This document shows positions 1-8,329 of a DNA stretch of 64,000 bases, piece by piece. Source of the DNA: Albimonas pacifica (GTDB lineage Bacteria; Pseudomonadota; Alphaproteobacteria; Rhodobacterales; Rhodobacteraceae); contig NZ_FOQH01000001.1 in NCBI RefSeq assembly GCF_900113695.1, forward strand, positions 1 to 64,000, given 5' to 3'. Both the position numbers and the translations under genes were made by a program. The stretch's first letter is position 1; each line of letters starts with the position of its first letter. The notes beneath the pieces were generated by a model that was given only the letters and a program-made list of their open reading frames with translations, did not search any database and had not been told where the DNA came from.

Positions 1-276
1 CGACCTTCGGCCGCCGCCCTGACCGCTGGCGCCGGCGCAGCCCCGACGACCTCGACCGGCAGGAACGACGGGGTCTCATCCTCCGCCGTCCCGGCGAAGC
101 GCGGATCGCGAAGCCAGGTGAAGACCAGATTGGTGTTCACGTCGTAGCGCCGCGCAACCTGGCTCACCGAAACCCCGGCCAGCCGCGTCTGCGCGCAGAT
201 CATCCGCTTCTCGTCGTCCGTCCAGATCCGACGCCGGCCCCGCTTGCCCAAAAACGCCTCCGATCGTGTCCATCAT
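1..276 (-). pseudogene. tnpA: IS66 TnpA-like accessory protein, partial and probably frameshifted
   Basis: Translation of the main frame from a TTG at 251 gives a helix-turn-helix protein of the IS66 OrfA type (RRRIWTDDEKRMICAQ, then VSQVARRYDVNTNLVFTW). It continues to the window edge, so the C-terminus is missing. No ATG exists in that frame. The plausible start (ATG at 276 or 273, reading MDTIGGVF) is one frame off, and the two join cleanly if the TTTTT run at 250-254 had four Ts, giving MDTIGGVLGKRGRRRIW. I read this as a one-base insertion that inactivates the gene. A genuine TTG start or slippage at the T run are alternatives. Confidence 0.6.
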
Positions 277-319
277 CCCTTCATGGACACTATCGACACT
301 TCAGCAGACCCGGCAGAGC

Positions 320-338
320 GGCGAGGCCGGACGCTTAC
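320..338 (-). repeat. IS66 terminal inverted repeat (one copy)
   Basis: Read on the minus strand from 338 the sequence starts GTAAGCGTCCGGCCTCGCC. GTAAGCG is the conserved tip of IS66-family ends. The partner repeat is beyond the left edge, so the inner boundary is approximate. Confidence 0.65.
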
Positions 339-749
339 CTTGCGATGGTCGGCGGCCCGTTCCTTCTGCACAAGCGATCGTGCGTGGGTCATCTGCCGGG
401 GCCGAACGCCGTCGCGAGTGATCCACATCCTGGCCTCAGCTTCTTGGTCCGTGGCCTCATGCAGTCGGATTGCTACGGCCTCCTCCTCGATGAGATCGGG
501 CAGCCGCATGCCGATCCGAAGCGCCCGCTCCCACCCGTTCGCGAAATCGAAGCGTCGGCCATCCCAGACCGCCCAGCCGCGGCCGGGCTGATGCAGAAGG
601 TGGTCCGAAAAGCGGGCTGCGAGGCGAAACGCATTCGCGCGATCGCTCTCGCCAAGCCGGCTGCGCTCCACGAGCGTCATGGCGCGGAGATCCGCGATCG
701 TCGGGGTGCTTCGCCGGGGCGCGTGCTCGGCGTCGATGTCCCAGGCCAT
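339..749 (-). pseudogene. P4-type phage/plasmid primase, N-terminal fragment
   Basis: The frame begins MAWDIDAEHAPRR at 749 and overlaps the stop of the preceding excisionase-like gene as TGATG, suggesting translational coupling. The segment FRLAARFSDHLLHQPGRGWAVWDGRRF resembles the N-terminal region of P4-family primase/helicase proteins encoded by integrative elements (a stretch about sitting in a tail followed by a WDG motif). The homologous part ends near residue 137, exactly where the IS66 terminus begins at 338. The ORF then continues only into IS sequence, to 273. The ATPase part is absent here and may lie beyond the IS. The family call rests on short motifs and on context. Confidence 0.5.
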
Positions 750-1015
750 CAGCGCGCCCTCCGCCGGTCGGAGCGCCGTTCGACCGGACGGCACTCATGG
801 CAATCGAGCCATTCCGGCAGCTTCTCGCAGTCGTAGAGGACCATCGAGCCCACCTTGACCCTCGGCGGCCCGATGCGGGCTTCATGCCAGCGGTTCAGCG
901 TGCGGGGCGTGACGCCGAGAAGTCGGGAAAGTTCTGCAGGCGACAGATAGCGGCGGCCGGCGAGCGTAAGGCCGCCTTGCTGAGCGTCGGTGGCGTCGGT
1001 CGAGGGCTTGCCCAT
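749..1015 (-). CDS. AlpA/excisionase-like helix-turn-helix protein
   Basis: Small DNA-binding protein of 88 residues, probably the excisionase or regulator of the integrated element. The segment RYLSPAELSRLLGVTPRTLNRWHEARIG is a MerR/AlpA-type winged helix-turn-helix, followed by PPRVKVGSMVLYDCEKLPEWL, the usual beta-wing and closing helix of excisionase-like proteins. I chose the ATG at 1015 (MGKPSTDATDA); a longer reading to 1225 has no family support. The gene lies between the integrase and the primase fragment, the common order in P4-like islands, and its TGA overlaps the primase ATG. Confidence 0.75.
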   Translation of the reverse strand: MGKPSTDATDAQQGGLTLAGRRYLSPAELSRLLGVTPRTLNRWHEARIGPPRVKVGSMVLYDCEKLPEWLDCHECRPVERRSDRRRAR

Positions 1016-1175
1016 GCGTCCTGCTCCTGTGCTGGAGCGAGACCCCCGCCGAAGGGACTGGTGGCCTGGGACGACGGGGCCTTCTGGCCACGGCAACCGC
1101 ATCGGTGGGGTCTCGAGCGGTTGCGGCGAGGATTGGCCGTGCTTTCGTCGTAGCGCGAAAGTGGTTAACCGCGGG

Positions 1176-2486
1176 CTAAACTCTCGTCTGCGCTTGTCCG
1201 AGAGCGGCGTCCCTCGTGTCGGCATCGTCCACGGACTGCGCCGCGAGGACCCCGGCGACCGCTTCCGTCGCCGCCCGTAATGGATCGTCGAGCAGATGCG
1301 CGTATCGCGCCGTCGTCTGCGGCTGGCTATGGCCGAGCAGCGCGCCGATCACCGGCAGCGACAGGCCCTCCGAGGCCAGGATACTCGCATAGGTGTGGCG
1401 CAGGTCATGCAGGCGGACGGTCGGCGTCCAGCGCAGACGCGGCTCGCCCTGCGGGTCCCGCAGAACCTCGCCAGCGGCCGATCGCATGGGCTCGCCGACC
1501 GCCAGCCCGGCGTCGCGGCAAACCGCCAGCCAGGTGCGCTTCACGTCCGTCAGCGGCCGCTCCGGATCCGCGCCCGGAAACACGAAGCGCCCTCGCGCCG
1601 CCTGCCGCATCTCCGCCAGCATCCTCACCCCCGGAGCCGAGAGCGGCACGCGATGCGCCCGGCGCTGCTTGGTCTGGGAGGACGGCTTGATCCAGATCCC
1701 GGCCTCGAGATCGAACTGGTCCCAGGTCGCGCCGAGCGCCTCGGAGCGCCGCGCCCCGGTCAGCATCAGGAGCCGGATCGCGCTGGCGCTGACCCGTTCG
1801 GGATGCCGATCCAGTGCCGCGACGAGGCGACGGATCTCGGCGGGCGCAAGGTAGCGGTCGCGGGGTTCCTCCCGGTTCCGCCGCACCCCCGCGGCGGGAT
1901 TGTCGGCGCGCCAGCCCCACCGGATCGCGAGGTTAAACGCCTTGCGCAGCACCTCGACGACGCGGTTCGCCCGGACCGGCCGTGTCCGCGAGACCTCGGC
2001 ATGCAACCGGTCGACATCATCCGGCGCGACCTCCGCAACCTTGCGCGCGCCAAGCGCGGGCAGGATGCAGTTGCGCCACATGCTTCGATCGTCGGCCGCC
2101 GAGCGCGGCGCCTTGGTCGGCAGGTGCTCCTGATCATAGCGCGCGAAAAGATCCGCGACCGTCGGCGTCGCCCGCGCGGCGGCCGCCGCCGCGTCCCGCG
2201 CGGCGCTCTCCGCCATCGGGTCCTCGCCGAGGTCGATCCGCCGGCGCAGCGCCCGCGCTTCCTCGCGGGCTGCCGAGGTCGACCAGGCCGGGAACCGCCC
2301 GATGGTCATCCGCCGCTCTCGTCCCGACACAACGTAGTTCAGCACGAATGCGCGCGCCCCGCCCGGCGTCAGCCGCAGCCCGAAGCCGGGCAGGGCCGCG
2401 TCATAAACGATCCGGGCGCGCGTCTCCGTATCCGGGAGCGACCGGATGAACCTGTCGCTGAGCTTCTCGGTGGATCTCCTGGGCAT
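1176..2486 (-). CDS. int: Tyrosine recombinase/integrase of a tRNA-associated island
   Basis: Site-specific recombinase of 436 residues. The N-terminus (KLSDRFIRSLP, GFGLRLTPGGARAF, TIGRFPAWS) is the DUF4102-type arm-binding domain of P4-like integrases. A SAM-like core-binding domain follows, then the catalytic domain with its first Arg in TGARRSEAL, HDLRHTYAS, LLGHSQPQTTARYAHL and the Tyr nucleophile in RYAHL. Start ATG at 2486 is preceded by GGAGG at 6 bases; the open frame extends to 2567 without a ribosome site. The start faces the attachment site at 2675-2723, about 190 bp away, as usual for island integrases. It should excise or integrate the element at tRNA-fMet. Confidence 0.92.
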   Translation of the reverse strand: MPRRSTEKLSDRFIRSLPDTETRARIVYDAALPGFGLRLTPGGARAFVLNYVVSGRERRMTIGRFPAWSTSAAREEARALRRRIDLGEDPMAESAARDAAAAAARATPTVADLFARYDQEHLPTKAPRSAADDRSMWRNCILPALGARKVAEVAPDDVDRLHAEVSRTRPVRANRVVEVLRKAFNLAIRWGWRADNPAAGVRRNREEPRDRYLAPAEIRRLVAALDRHPERVSASAIRLLMLTGARRSEALGATWDQFDLEAGIWIKPSSQTKQRRAHRVPLSAPGVRMLAEMRQAARGRFVFPGADPERPLTDVKRTWLAVCRDAGLAVGEPMRSAAGEVLRDPQGEPRLRWTPTVRLHDLRHTYASILASEGLSLPVIGALLGHSQPQTTARYAHLLDDPLRAATEAVAGVLAAQSVDDADTRDAALGQAQTRV

Positions 2487-2674
2487 CGACCGCCTCCGCT
2501 GAATGGCTCTTGCGGCCCGATGTCCGATCCGTGTCCGAACGAATTCCGTCCGAACTCGTCTCCACATGTCCGGGCCTGTCGCCGAGGCTCGCGAAAAGTC
2601 GTTGAGAAAGAGCTAACTGCGGATGTCGCTCAAGATCTATCAACCAAGCCAATGGCTTCACGGATGGTCTTCCG

Positions 2675-2723
<49 letters not shown>

Positions 2724-2748
2724 GAATATCAAACATCACCAATCGCTT

Positions 2749-2774
2749 GAACGCCGCCCAAAGGGGCGGCGTTC
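2749..2774 (+). terminator. Hairpin terminator downstream of the tRNA-fMet remnant
   Basis: Perfect 11-bp stem (GAACGCCGCCC, loop AAAG, GGGCGGCGTTC) 25 bases after the encoded CCA end. It is placed as the native terminator of the tRNA gene. There is no U-run after the stem. Confidence 0.6.
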
Positions 2775-3101
2775 GCGTTCGTGCCGCATGCTCCCGATGA
2801 CCGCTCCCGCGCCTCATGACGTGATCCCCACGTTCTCTGACCCTGCCCCCGCGGAACCGGAATCCGGGACTGATCTGGCGGCGCCTGGCAGCCGGCTTCA
2901 AGGCTGGCGGCGGCGCGCAGCGCCGGATGCGGCCTGCGGGTGGACGCGCCGTTCTGGCGAAATCCTGCTACAAGGGTGGCGGCCGGTCGCCACGAAAATC
3001 GTCCCGGGCGGAAAAAAATCATGCCCATTCATCCTCAGGTCTGAGAGCGTGGGCCCGTCGCGGGAGGAACGCGAAACGAGACGACGTCATGGGAGGACGC
3101 A
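2775..3101. promoter_or_regulatory. Upstream region of the TAXI TRAP operon
   Basis: No gene is supported here. An inverted repeat, GTGGCG-N6-CGCCAC, lies at 2976-2993 about 110 bases upstream of the binding-protein start and is a candidate site for the DctD-like regulator of the operon. A strong ribosome site GGGAGG precedes the ATG at 3102. I see no convincing sigma-54 -24/-12 element. Confidence 0.35.
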
Positions 3102-4094
3102 ATGCTTGACGCAATTCTTCGCGGGCCGAAGGGCCTGATCGGAGCGGCGGCGCTGGTCGCGCTCGGCCTCGGCGCGGCCGCGCCGGCGGCGGCGCAGACG
3201 CAGCTGTCCATCGCGACCGGCGGCACCGGAGGGGTCTACTACCCGCTCGGCGGCGGCCTCGCCGAGGTCATCAACAAGCACGTCGAGGGCTACTCGGCCA
3301 CCGCCGAGGTCACCGGCGCCTCGGTCGAGAACATGGGCCTGATCGCGCTGGGCGACGCGGACCTGGCCATCGGCCTCGCCGACACCGTGTCCCAGGCCTA
3401 CGCCGGGACCGGCCGCTTCGAGGGCCAGCAGCTGCCGATGGTGCGCGGCCTCGCCTCGCTCTACGCCAACATGATCCATATCGTGGCGCTCAAGAGCAGC
3501 GGCATCACGACGCTCGAGGACCTGCGCGGCAAGCGCGTGTCGATCGGCGCGCCCGGCTCGGGCACCGAGGTCAACACCGCCGCGATCCTCGAGGCGAACG
3601 GCATCAGCTACGACGACATCGAGGAGCAGCGCCTGAACTTCAACGAGACCGCGGACGCGCTGTCGAACGGGGACATCGACGCGGGCTTCTGGTCGGTGGG
3701 CGCGCCGACCTCCTCGATCCTCAACCTCGCCACCACGCAGGAGATCGTCATCATCGCCCTGACGCCCGAGCAGCTCGCGGCGGCGAGCGAGGCCGATCCC
3801 ACCTTCGCGGTCAGCACGCTGGCGGGCGGCACCTACACCGGCGTCGACGCGGACATCGACGTGCTGGGCATCCCCAACGTGCTCGCCGTCTCCTCGGAGA
3901 TGTCGGACGACCTGGCCTATGCGATCACCAAGGCCATGTTCGACAACATCGCCGAGCTGCAGGCGGTGCACCCGGCCGCCAACCAGACCACGGTCGAGTT
4001 CACGCTGAAGGCGACCCCGGTGCCGCTGCATCCCGGCGCGATCCGCTACTTCGAGGAGATCGGGGCCACGGTCCCGGATCGCCTGCGCCCGTGA
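3102..4094 (+). CDS. TAXI-family TRAP transporter solute-binding protein
   Basis: Periplasmic receptor of 330 residues that should bind an organic anion and deliver it to the fused permease downstream. A signal peptide (GLIGAAALVALGLGAAAPAAAQ) is followed by LSIATGGTGGVYYPLGG, the signature of the TAXI subfamily, and further on by VSIGAPGSGTEV and DIDAGFWSVG. The length is normal for the family. GGGAGG lies six bases before the ATG. Its stop overlaps the GTG start of the DUF1850 gene (GTGA), and all five genes to 9666 lie head to tail, so they are probably one operon. The substrate is unknown; glutamate and other carboxylates are known for relatives. Confidence 0.93.
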   Translation: MLDAILRGPKGLIGAAALVALGLGAAAPAAAQTQLSIATGGTGGVYYPLGGGLAEVINKHVEGYSATAEVTGASVENMGLIALGDADLAIGLADTVSQAYAGTGRFEGQQLPMVRGLASLYANMIHIVALKSSGITTLEDLRGKRVSIGAPGSGTEVNTAAILEANGISYDDIEEQRLNFNETADALSNGDIDAGFWSVGAPTSSILNLATTQEIVIIALTPEQLAAASEADPTFAVSTLAGGTYTGVDADIDVLGIPNVLAVSSEMSDDLAYAITKAMFDNIAELQAVHPAANQTTVEFTLKATPVPLHPGAIRYFEEIGATVPDRLRP

Positions 4095-4558
4095 CGCGCG
4101 GACGGCGGGGAGGGCTTCTGGCCCTCCTCCTGTCCGTCCCCGCCCTGGCCGAGGCCGGGACGCTGCTGGCCACGCGCGAGAGCGGCGAGCCGATCGCCCG
4201 GTTCGAGGCGCCCGAAGGGGCCGAATGGTGCGTTCTGTGGCGCCATTCGGTGAAGGGGTTCGAGGTCGCGGACTGCTACGAGAACCGGGGCGGGCGGATG
4301 GTGCTGGTCCGCTCGCACCTGCCGGACTTCGCGGCGGGCCTCGACCACATCCCCGGCCGCGGGCGCCAGGTCTCGGACGGGCGGGGCGGCTACTTCATAC
4401 TGGATATCGACGAGCCGGTGCCGGGCGACGCCTACGTGCTCAGGCCGGGCGCGGGCGACGTCGATCACCGGCTCAGGATGGGCGACAGGGAGGTGTCCCT
4501 GTCCGCGGCCGCCCCGCGCGAGCGGGTGCGGATCGCCTTGATCGGAACGGACGAATGA
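4091..4558 (+). CDS. DUF1850 protein of a TAXI TRAP system
   Basis: Protein of 155 residues with an N-terminal signal sequence (GLLALLLSVPALAEA) and a compact domain with WCVLWRHSVKGFEVADCYE, characteristic of DUF1850, a family found almost only beside TAXI TRAP genes. Its exact role is not known; an exported accessory to the transporter is likely. The GTG start overlaps the binding-protein stop, and its TGA overlaps the permease ATG (ATGA), so translation is probably coupled on both sides. Two cysteines (WC and DC) could form a disulfide. Confidence 0.85.
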   Translation: MTRGRRGGLLALLLSVPALAEAGTLLATRESGEPIARFEAPEGAEWCVLWRHSVKGFEVADCYENRGGRMVLVRSHLPDFAAGLDHIPGRGRQVSDGRGGYFILDIDEPVPGDAYVLRPGAGDVDHRLRMGDREVSLSAAAPRERVRIALIGTDE

Positions 4559-6540
4559 CGACCGAAAACGACTTCGCCCCGGGTCCGGCGCCGCAGCCCC
4601 GGATCGTGCTGCGCGCGATCACGGCGATCGGCATCGCCCTGTCGCTGTTCCAGCTCTGGGCCGCCGGCGTGCAGCCGCTGGGCCTGTTCTTCCAGCGGCC
4701 CATCCACCTCGGCTTCGTGCTGGTGCTGTGCTTCCTGATCTACCCGGTCTTCGGGGCGAACCGGCCGCGCGGCGCGCTGGGCTGGGCCATCGACGGGCCG
4801 CTGATCCTGGCCGGGATCGCGGCCGGGGCGTGGGTGCCGATGAACATCGACACCATCGCCAACCAGATCTTCCCGCGCGACATCGACGTGTGGATGGGGG
4901 TGCTGACCATCCTGCTGGTGCTCGAGGGCGCGCGCCGCGCCGTGGGCCTGGGGATGACGGTCATCGGCGCGCTGTTCACCGTCTACGCCTTCGCCGGCAA
5001 CCGGGGCGAGCTGCCGTTCCTCGCCGACTGGATGCCGGGGATCCTCAACCACCGGGGCTATACGCTCGACCGCTTCGCCAGCCAGATGACGCTGGGGGCC
5101 GAGGGGATCTTCGGCATCCCGCTGGGGGTGGCCGCGACCTTCGTCTTCATCTTCGTGCTGTTCGGCGCCTTCCTGGAAGTCACCGGCGCGGGCAAGTTCT
5201 TCATCGACCTCGCCTATGCCGCGACGGGCCGGCAGCGGGGCGGGCCGGCCAAGGCGGCGGTGATCGCCAGCGCCGGCATGGGCTCGATCAGCGGCTCGGC
5301 CATCGCCAACGTGGTGACCACGGGCGCCTTCACCATCCCGCTGATGAAGAAGCTCGGCTACCGCCCCGCCCAGGCCGGCGGGATCGAGGCCGCGGCCTCG
5401 ACCGGCGGACAGATCATGCCGCCGCTGATGGGCGCGGGCGCCTTCCTGATGTCGGAGTTCACGCGCGTGCCCTACGTGGACATCGTGCTGATCTCGATCT
5501 TCCCGGCCGCGCTCTACTTCGGGATCGTCTACCTGCTGGTGCACATCGCCGCCGTGAAGCAGGGCATGACCGGGCTCGCGGCCGAGGACCTGCCCCGCAC
5601 CCGCGAGGTGCTGGCCGAGGGCTGGCATTTCCTGCTGCCGCTGGTCGCGCTGATCGCGCTGCTGGTGGCGGGCTACTCGCCGATGCGCGTGGGCTTCTAC
5701 GCGATCGGCGCGATCCTGACCGCGGCCGCGGCGCGGGCGCTGTGGAGCTTCTTCGCCGGCCGCCCGACGGCGGCGGGCTTCGCCGCGCTCTGCCGCCGGG
5801 GCGTCGCCCTGACGCTGGAGGCGCTGGAGCTCGGCGCGCGCAACGCCGTGGCGGTGTCGATGGCCTGCGCGGTGGCGGGGATCATCGTGGGCGTGGTGGG
5901 CCTGACCGGGCTGGGCCTGAAGTTCTCGGCGATGATGATCGCCTTCTCGGGCGGCAACCTGCTGCTGGCGCTGATCCTGGTGGTGATCGCCTCGCTGATC
6001 CTGGGCATGGGGCTGCCGGTGACGGCGGCCTACATCGTGCTGATCATCCTCGTCGGGCCGGCCCTGACCGAGGAGTTCGGCATCCCGCTGCTGATCGCGC
6101 ACCTGGTGGTGTTCTGGTATTCGCAGGACAGCAACGTGACCCCGCCCGTGGCGCTGGCGGGGTTCGCCGGCGCCGCCATCGCCGGATCGAAGCCGATGGA
6201 GACCAGCATCCAGGCATGGAAATACGCCAAGGGCCTGTATCTGATCCCGCTGTTCATGGTCTACAACGACGAGATCATCCTCGGCGGTCCGCTGCCGATG
6301 GTGCTGTGGAGCGGGGCGATCGCCATCCTGGGCCTGGTCGCCTTCGCGGCCGTGCTCGAGGCGTTCCTGTGGCGGCCCCTGCAGTGGTGGATGCGCGTGC
6401 TGCTGCTGCCGGGCATCGTGGCGCTGTTCTGGCCCTCGCTGACGGTCGAGATCGTGGGGGCGGCCCTGGTCGTGGCGCTGCTCGCGCTCAACTGGGCGCA
6501 GGCGCGGGGCGAGCGGGACGGGGCCGGCCGGCCCGCATGA
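4555..6540 (+). CDS. Fused TRAP transporter permease (DctQM type)
   Basis: Inner-membrane protein of 661 residues that fuses the small (Q) and large (M) TRAP subunits, the usual form in TAXI systems. The N-terminal third holds the Q-like helices (RAITAIGIALSLFQLWAAG onward). The M part has GMGSISGSAIANVVTTGAF, EAAASTGGQIMPPLMGAGAF and FWYSQDSNVTPPVALAGFAG, the conserved sodium- and substrate-site regions of the M subunit. Many further hydrophobic helices follow. I chose the ATG at 4555 because it overlaps the DUF1850 stop; the open frame extends upstream to 4225 only inside that gene. It imports the ligand of the TAXI protein, driven by an ion gradient. Confidence 0.93.
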   Translation: MTTENDFAPGPAPQPRIVLRAITAIGIALSLFQLWAAGVQPLGLFFQRPIHLGFVLVLCFLIYPVFGANRPRGALGWAIDGPLILAGIAAGAWVPMNIDTIANQIFPRDIDVWMGVLTILLVLEGARRAVGLGMTVIGALFTVYAFAGNRGELPFLADWMPGILNHRGYTLDRFASQMTLGAEGIFGIPLGVAATFVFIFVLFGAFLEVTGAGKFFIDLAYAATGRQRGGPAKAAVIASAGMGSISGSAIANVVTTGAFTIPLMKKLGYRPAQAGGIEAAASTGGQIMPPLMGAGAFLMSEFTRVPYVDIVLISIFPAALYFGIVYLLVHIAAVKQGMTGLAAEDLPRTREVLAEGWHFLLPLVALIALLVAGYSPMRVGFYAIGAILTAAAARALWSFFAGRPTAAGFAALCRRGVALTLEALELGARNAVAVSMACAVAGIIVGVVGLTGLGLKFSAMMIAFSGGNLLLALILVVIASLILGMGLPVTAAYIVLIILVGPALTEEFGIPLLIAHLVVFWYSQDSNVTPPVALAGFAGAAIAGSKPMETSIQAWKYAKGLYLIPLFMVYNDEIILGGPLPMVLWSGAIAILGLVAFAAVLEAFLWRPLQWWMRVLLLPGIVALFWPSLTVEIVGAALVVALLALNWAQARGERDGAGRPA

Positions 6541-6599
6541 GCGCGCGCCCCGCCCCGAGCGGCCGGGCCCGCGGCGCGCCCGGGGCCGCCGCGCCATGA
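6537..6599 (+). CDS. Possible 20-residue coupling peptide
   Basis: A 21-codon frame, MSARPAPSGRARGAPGAAAP, starts in the permease stop (ATGA at 6537) and ends in the DctB-like start (ATGA at 6596). It exactly bridges the 55-base gap between the two genes. It has no hydrophobic segment and no family match I can see. It may be translated only to carry ribosomes to the kinase start, or be chance in GC-rich DNA. Confidence 0.3.
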   Translation: MSARPAPSGRARGAPGAAAP

Positions 6600-8329
6600 C
6601 CACGGCGCGGGCCCTGATCCTGGCGGGGCTGATGGCGGCCCTGGTCTGGGTGCTCGCCCACGCGCGGGCGGTCGACGTCGCGCGGCAGGAGCTCGACCAG
6701 ACCCTGCTGCTGACCACCCGCGCCGTGGCCGCCGAGATCGACCGCCTGCGCGCCCTGCCGGACGTCGTGGGCCAGGACGCGCGCATCCGCCGGGCCCTGT
6801 CGGGCGCCGGCCCCCTGCAGGACGCCGACCGCTATCTCGAGACGGTCGCCGGCCACGTGGGGGCGGACGTGCTCTATCTGCTCGACGCGACGGGGGAGAC
6901 GATCGCGGCCTCGAACTGGAACCGGCCCGAGAGCTTCGTGGGGCAGAACTACGCCTTTCGCCCCTATTTCCAGGACGCGCTCGCCACCGGGCACGGGCGC
7001 TACTACGCCATCGGCGTGACCACCGGCGTGCCGGGCTATTTCCTCTCGGCCCGGGTCGAGGGGGCGGGGGCGGCGGGGGTCGTCGTCGTCAAGCTCGACC
7101 TCAGCCCGCTGCAGGACACCTGGCGCGCCGCCGAGGCGGACGTGGCGCTGACCGACGAACATGGCGTGGCCTTCCTCTCGGCCCGGCCGGAGTGGCAGTA
7201 CCGCCCCCTCGCGCCCCTGCCGCCCGACGTGCTGGAGCGCCTGGTCGGCGCGCGCACCTACGAGGGCGTCGGGCTGGAGGCGGCCGCGCCGCTGCTGAGC
7301 GAGCCGCCCCGCGGCGCCGACGCCCGCGGGGAGGGCTGGATCGCCCGCATCGCCCCGGTCTCGGCCACCGGCGGGCAGGTGGTGGCCGCGCGCTCCCTGC
7401 AGGGGATCCGGCTGCTGGCGGGGGCCTGGGCGGCGCTCGCGGCGCTGGCGACGCTCGCCGTCGCGGCCATCCTCCAGGGCGTCGAGCAGCGCCGCCAGAT
7501 CGTCGCCATGCGCCTCTCGCAGTCCGAGCGGCTGGAGGCCATGGTGATCGAACGCACCGCCGACCTCGGCCGCGAGATCGAGGCGCGCAAGCTCGCCGAG
7601 ACCGACCTGCGCACCGCCCAGGAGGCGCTGATCCACACCGAGAAGATGGCCGCCATGGGCCGCATGTCCGCCGCCATCGTGCATGAGATCAGCCAGCCGC
7701 TCGCCGCGATGGAGGCGACGCTCTCGGCCGCCGAGCTGGGGATCCCGGCCGGGGAGGCCAAGACCCTCGCGCGGATCGGCAAGGCCCGCGACATGATCCG
7801 TCGGATGCAGCGCACGACCAAGCATCTCAAGAGCTTCGCGCGCAAGGACACGGTCGACGTCAGCCTGATCGACCTGCGCGCGCCGGTGAAGTCCTCGCTC
7901 GACCTGGTGCTGCCGCGGGCGAAGACGGTCGGGGTGACGCCCGCCCTGCGCCTGCCGCCGGACCCCGCCCCGGTGATGGCCGGCAGCGTGCGGATCGAGC
8001 AGGTGGTCGCGAACCTGCTCCTCAACGCGCTCGACGCGGTCGAGGGGCGCCCGGGCCCCGAGGTGGAGGTCGCGCTCGCGGTCGAGGGCGCGCGGGCCGC
8101 GATCACGGTGCGCGACAACGGCGCGGGCATCGCGGCCGAGGACCTGCCGCGCGTGGCGGACCCGTTCTTCTCGACCAAGCTCTCCGGCGAGGGGCTGGGG
8201 CTCGGCCTCGCCATCTGCAAGGCGATCCTTGCCGATTTCGGGGGGACGCTCGATATTCGCTCGATCCCGCAGGAGGGCACGCAGGTCAGCGTCTCCCTGC
8301 CGCTGGCGGAGCAGGACGAGCGGACGTGA
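6596..8329 (+). CDS. dctB: DctB-type sensor histidine kinase
   Basis: Membrane sensor kinase of 577 residues. TM1 is near residues 5-22. A periplasmic double-Cache-like sensor follows (YLLDATGETIAASNW, FVGQNYAFRPYFQDAL, TTGVPGYFLSARV), as in C4-dicarboxylate sensors. TM2 is near 265-290. A coiled coil and a dimerisation domain follow, with the phospho-acceptor at His363 (AAIVHEISQPLAAM). The ATPase domain has NLLLNALDAV, RDNGAGI and GEGLGLGLAI. It should sense the transported acid and phosphorylate the regulator, whose GTG start overlaps its stop. The pairing with the TAXI operon suggests it controls that transporter. Confidence 0.9.
   Translation: MTTARALILAGLMAALVWVLAHARAVDVARQELDQTLLLTTRAVAAEIDRLRALPDVVGQDARIRRALSGAGPLQDADRYLETVAGHVGADVLYLLDATGETIAASNWNRPESFVGQNYAFRPYFQDALATGHGRYYAIGVTTGVPGYFLSARVEGAGAAGVVVVKLDLSPLQDTWRAAEADVALTDEHGVAFLSARPEWQYRPLAPLPPDVLERLVGARTYEGVGLEAAAPLLSEPPRGADARGEGWIARIAPVSATGGQVVAARSLQGIRLLAGAWAALAALATLAVAAILQGVEQRRQIVAMRLSQSERLEAMVIERTADLGREIEARKLAETDLRTAQEALIHTEKMAAMGRMSAAIVHEISQPLAAMEATLSAAELGIPAGEAKTLARIGKARDMIRRMQRTTKHLKSFARKDTVDVSLIDLRAPVKSSLDLVLPRAKTVGVTPALRLPPDPAPVMAGSVRIEQVVANLLLNALDAVEGRPGPEVEVALAVEGARAAITVRDNGAGIAAEDLPRVADPFFSTKLSGEGLGLGLAICKAILADFGGTLDIRSIPQEGTQVSVSLPLAEQDERT

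Larger units (their letters stand above)
1..338 (-). mobile_element. IS66-family insertion sequence, one end only
   Basis: The element runs off the left edge of the window. Its visible terminus lies at 338, where the minus strand reads GTAAGCGTCCGG, the GTAAGCG start typical of IS66-family terminal repeats. Directly inside lies the tnpA-like accessory gene in the expected orientation. The IS appears inserted into a primase-like gene whose reading frame is normal up to 339 and then runs into IS sequence. IS66 elements usually make 8-bp target duplications, so 339-346 would be one copy; the other is outside the window. Confidence 0.75.

Noticed and set aside
749-1225. Longer 158-residue version of the excisionase-like protein
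   Set aside because: The extra 70 residues have no family support and start without a ribosome site; the ATG at 1015 fits the domain boundary.
2976-2993. A sigma-54 promoter for the TAXI operon
   Set aside because: Only an inverted repeat is visible; no GG-N10-GC pair of the -24/-12 type that I can defend, and the regulator lacks GAFTGA.
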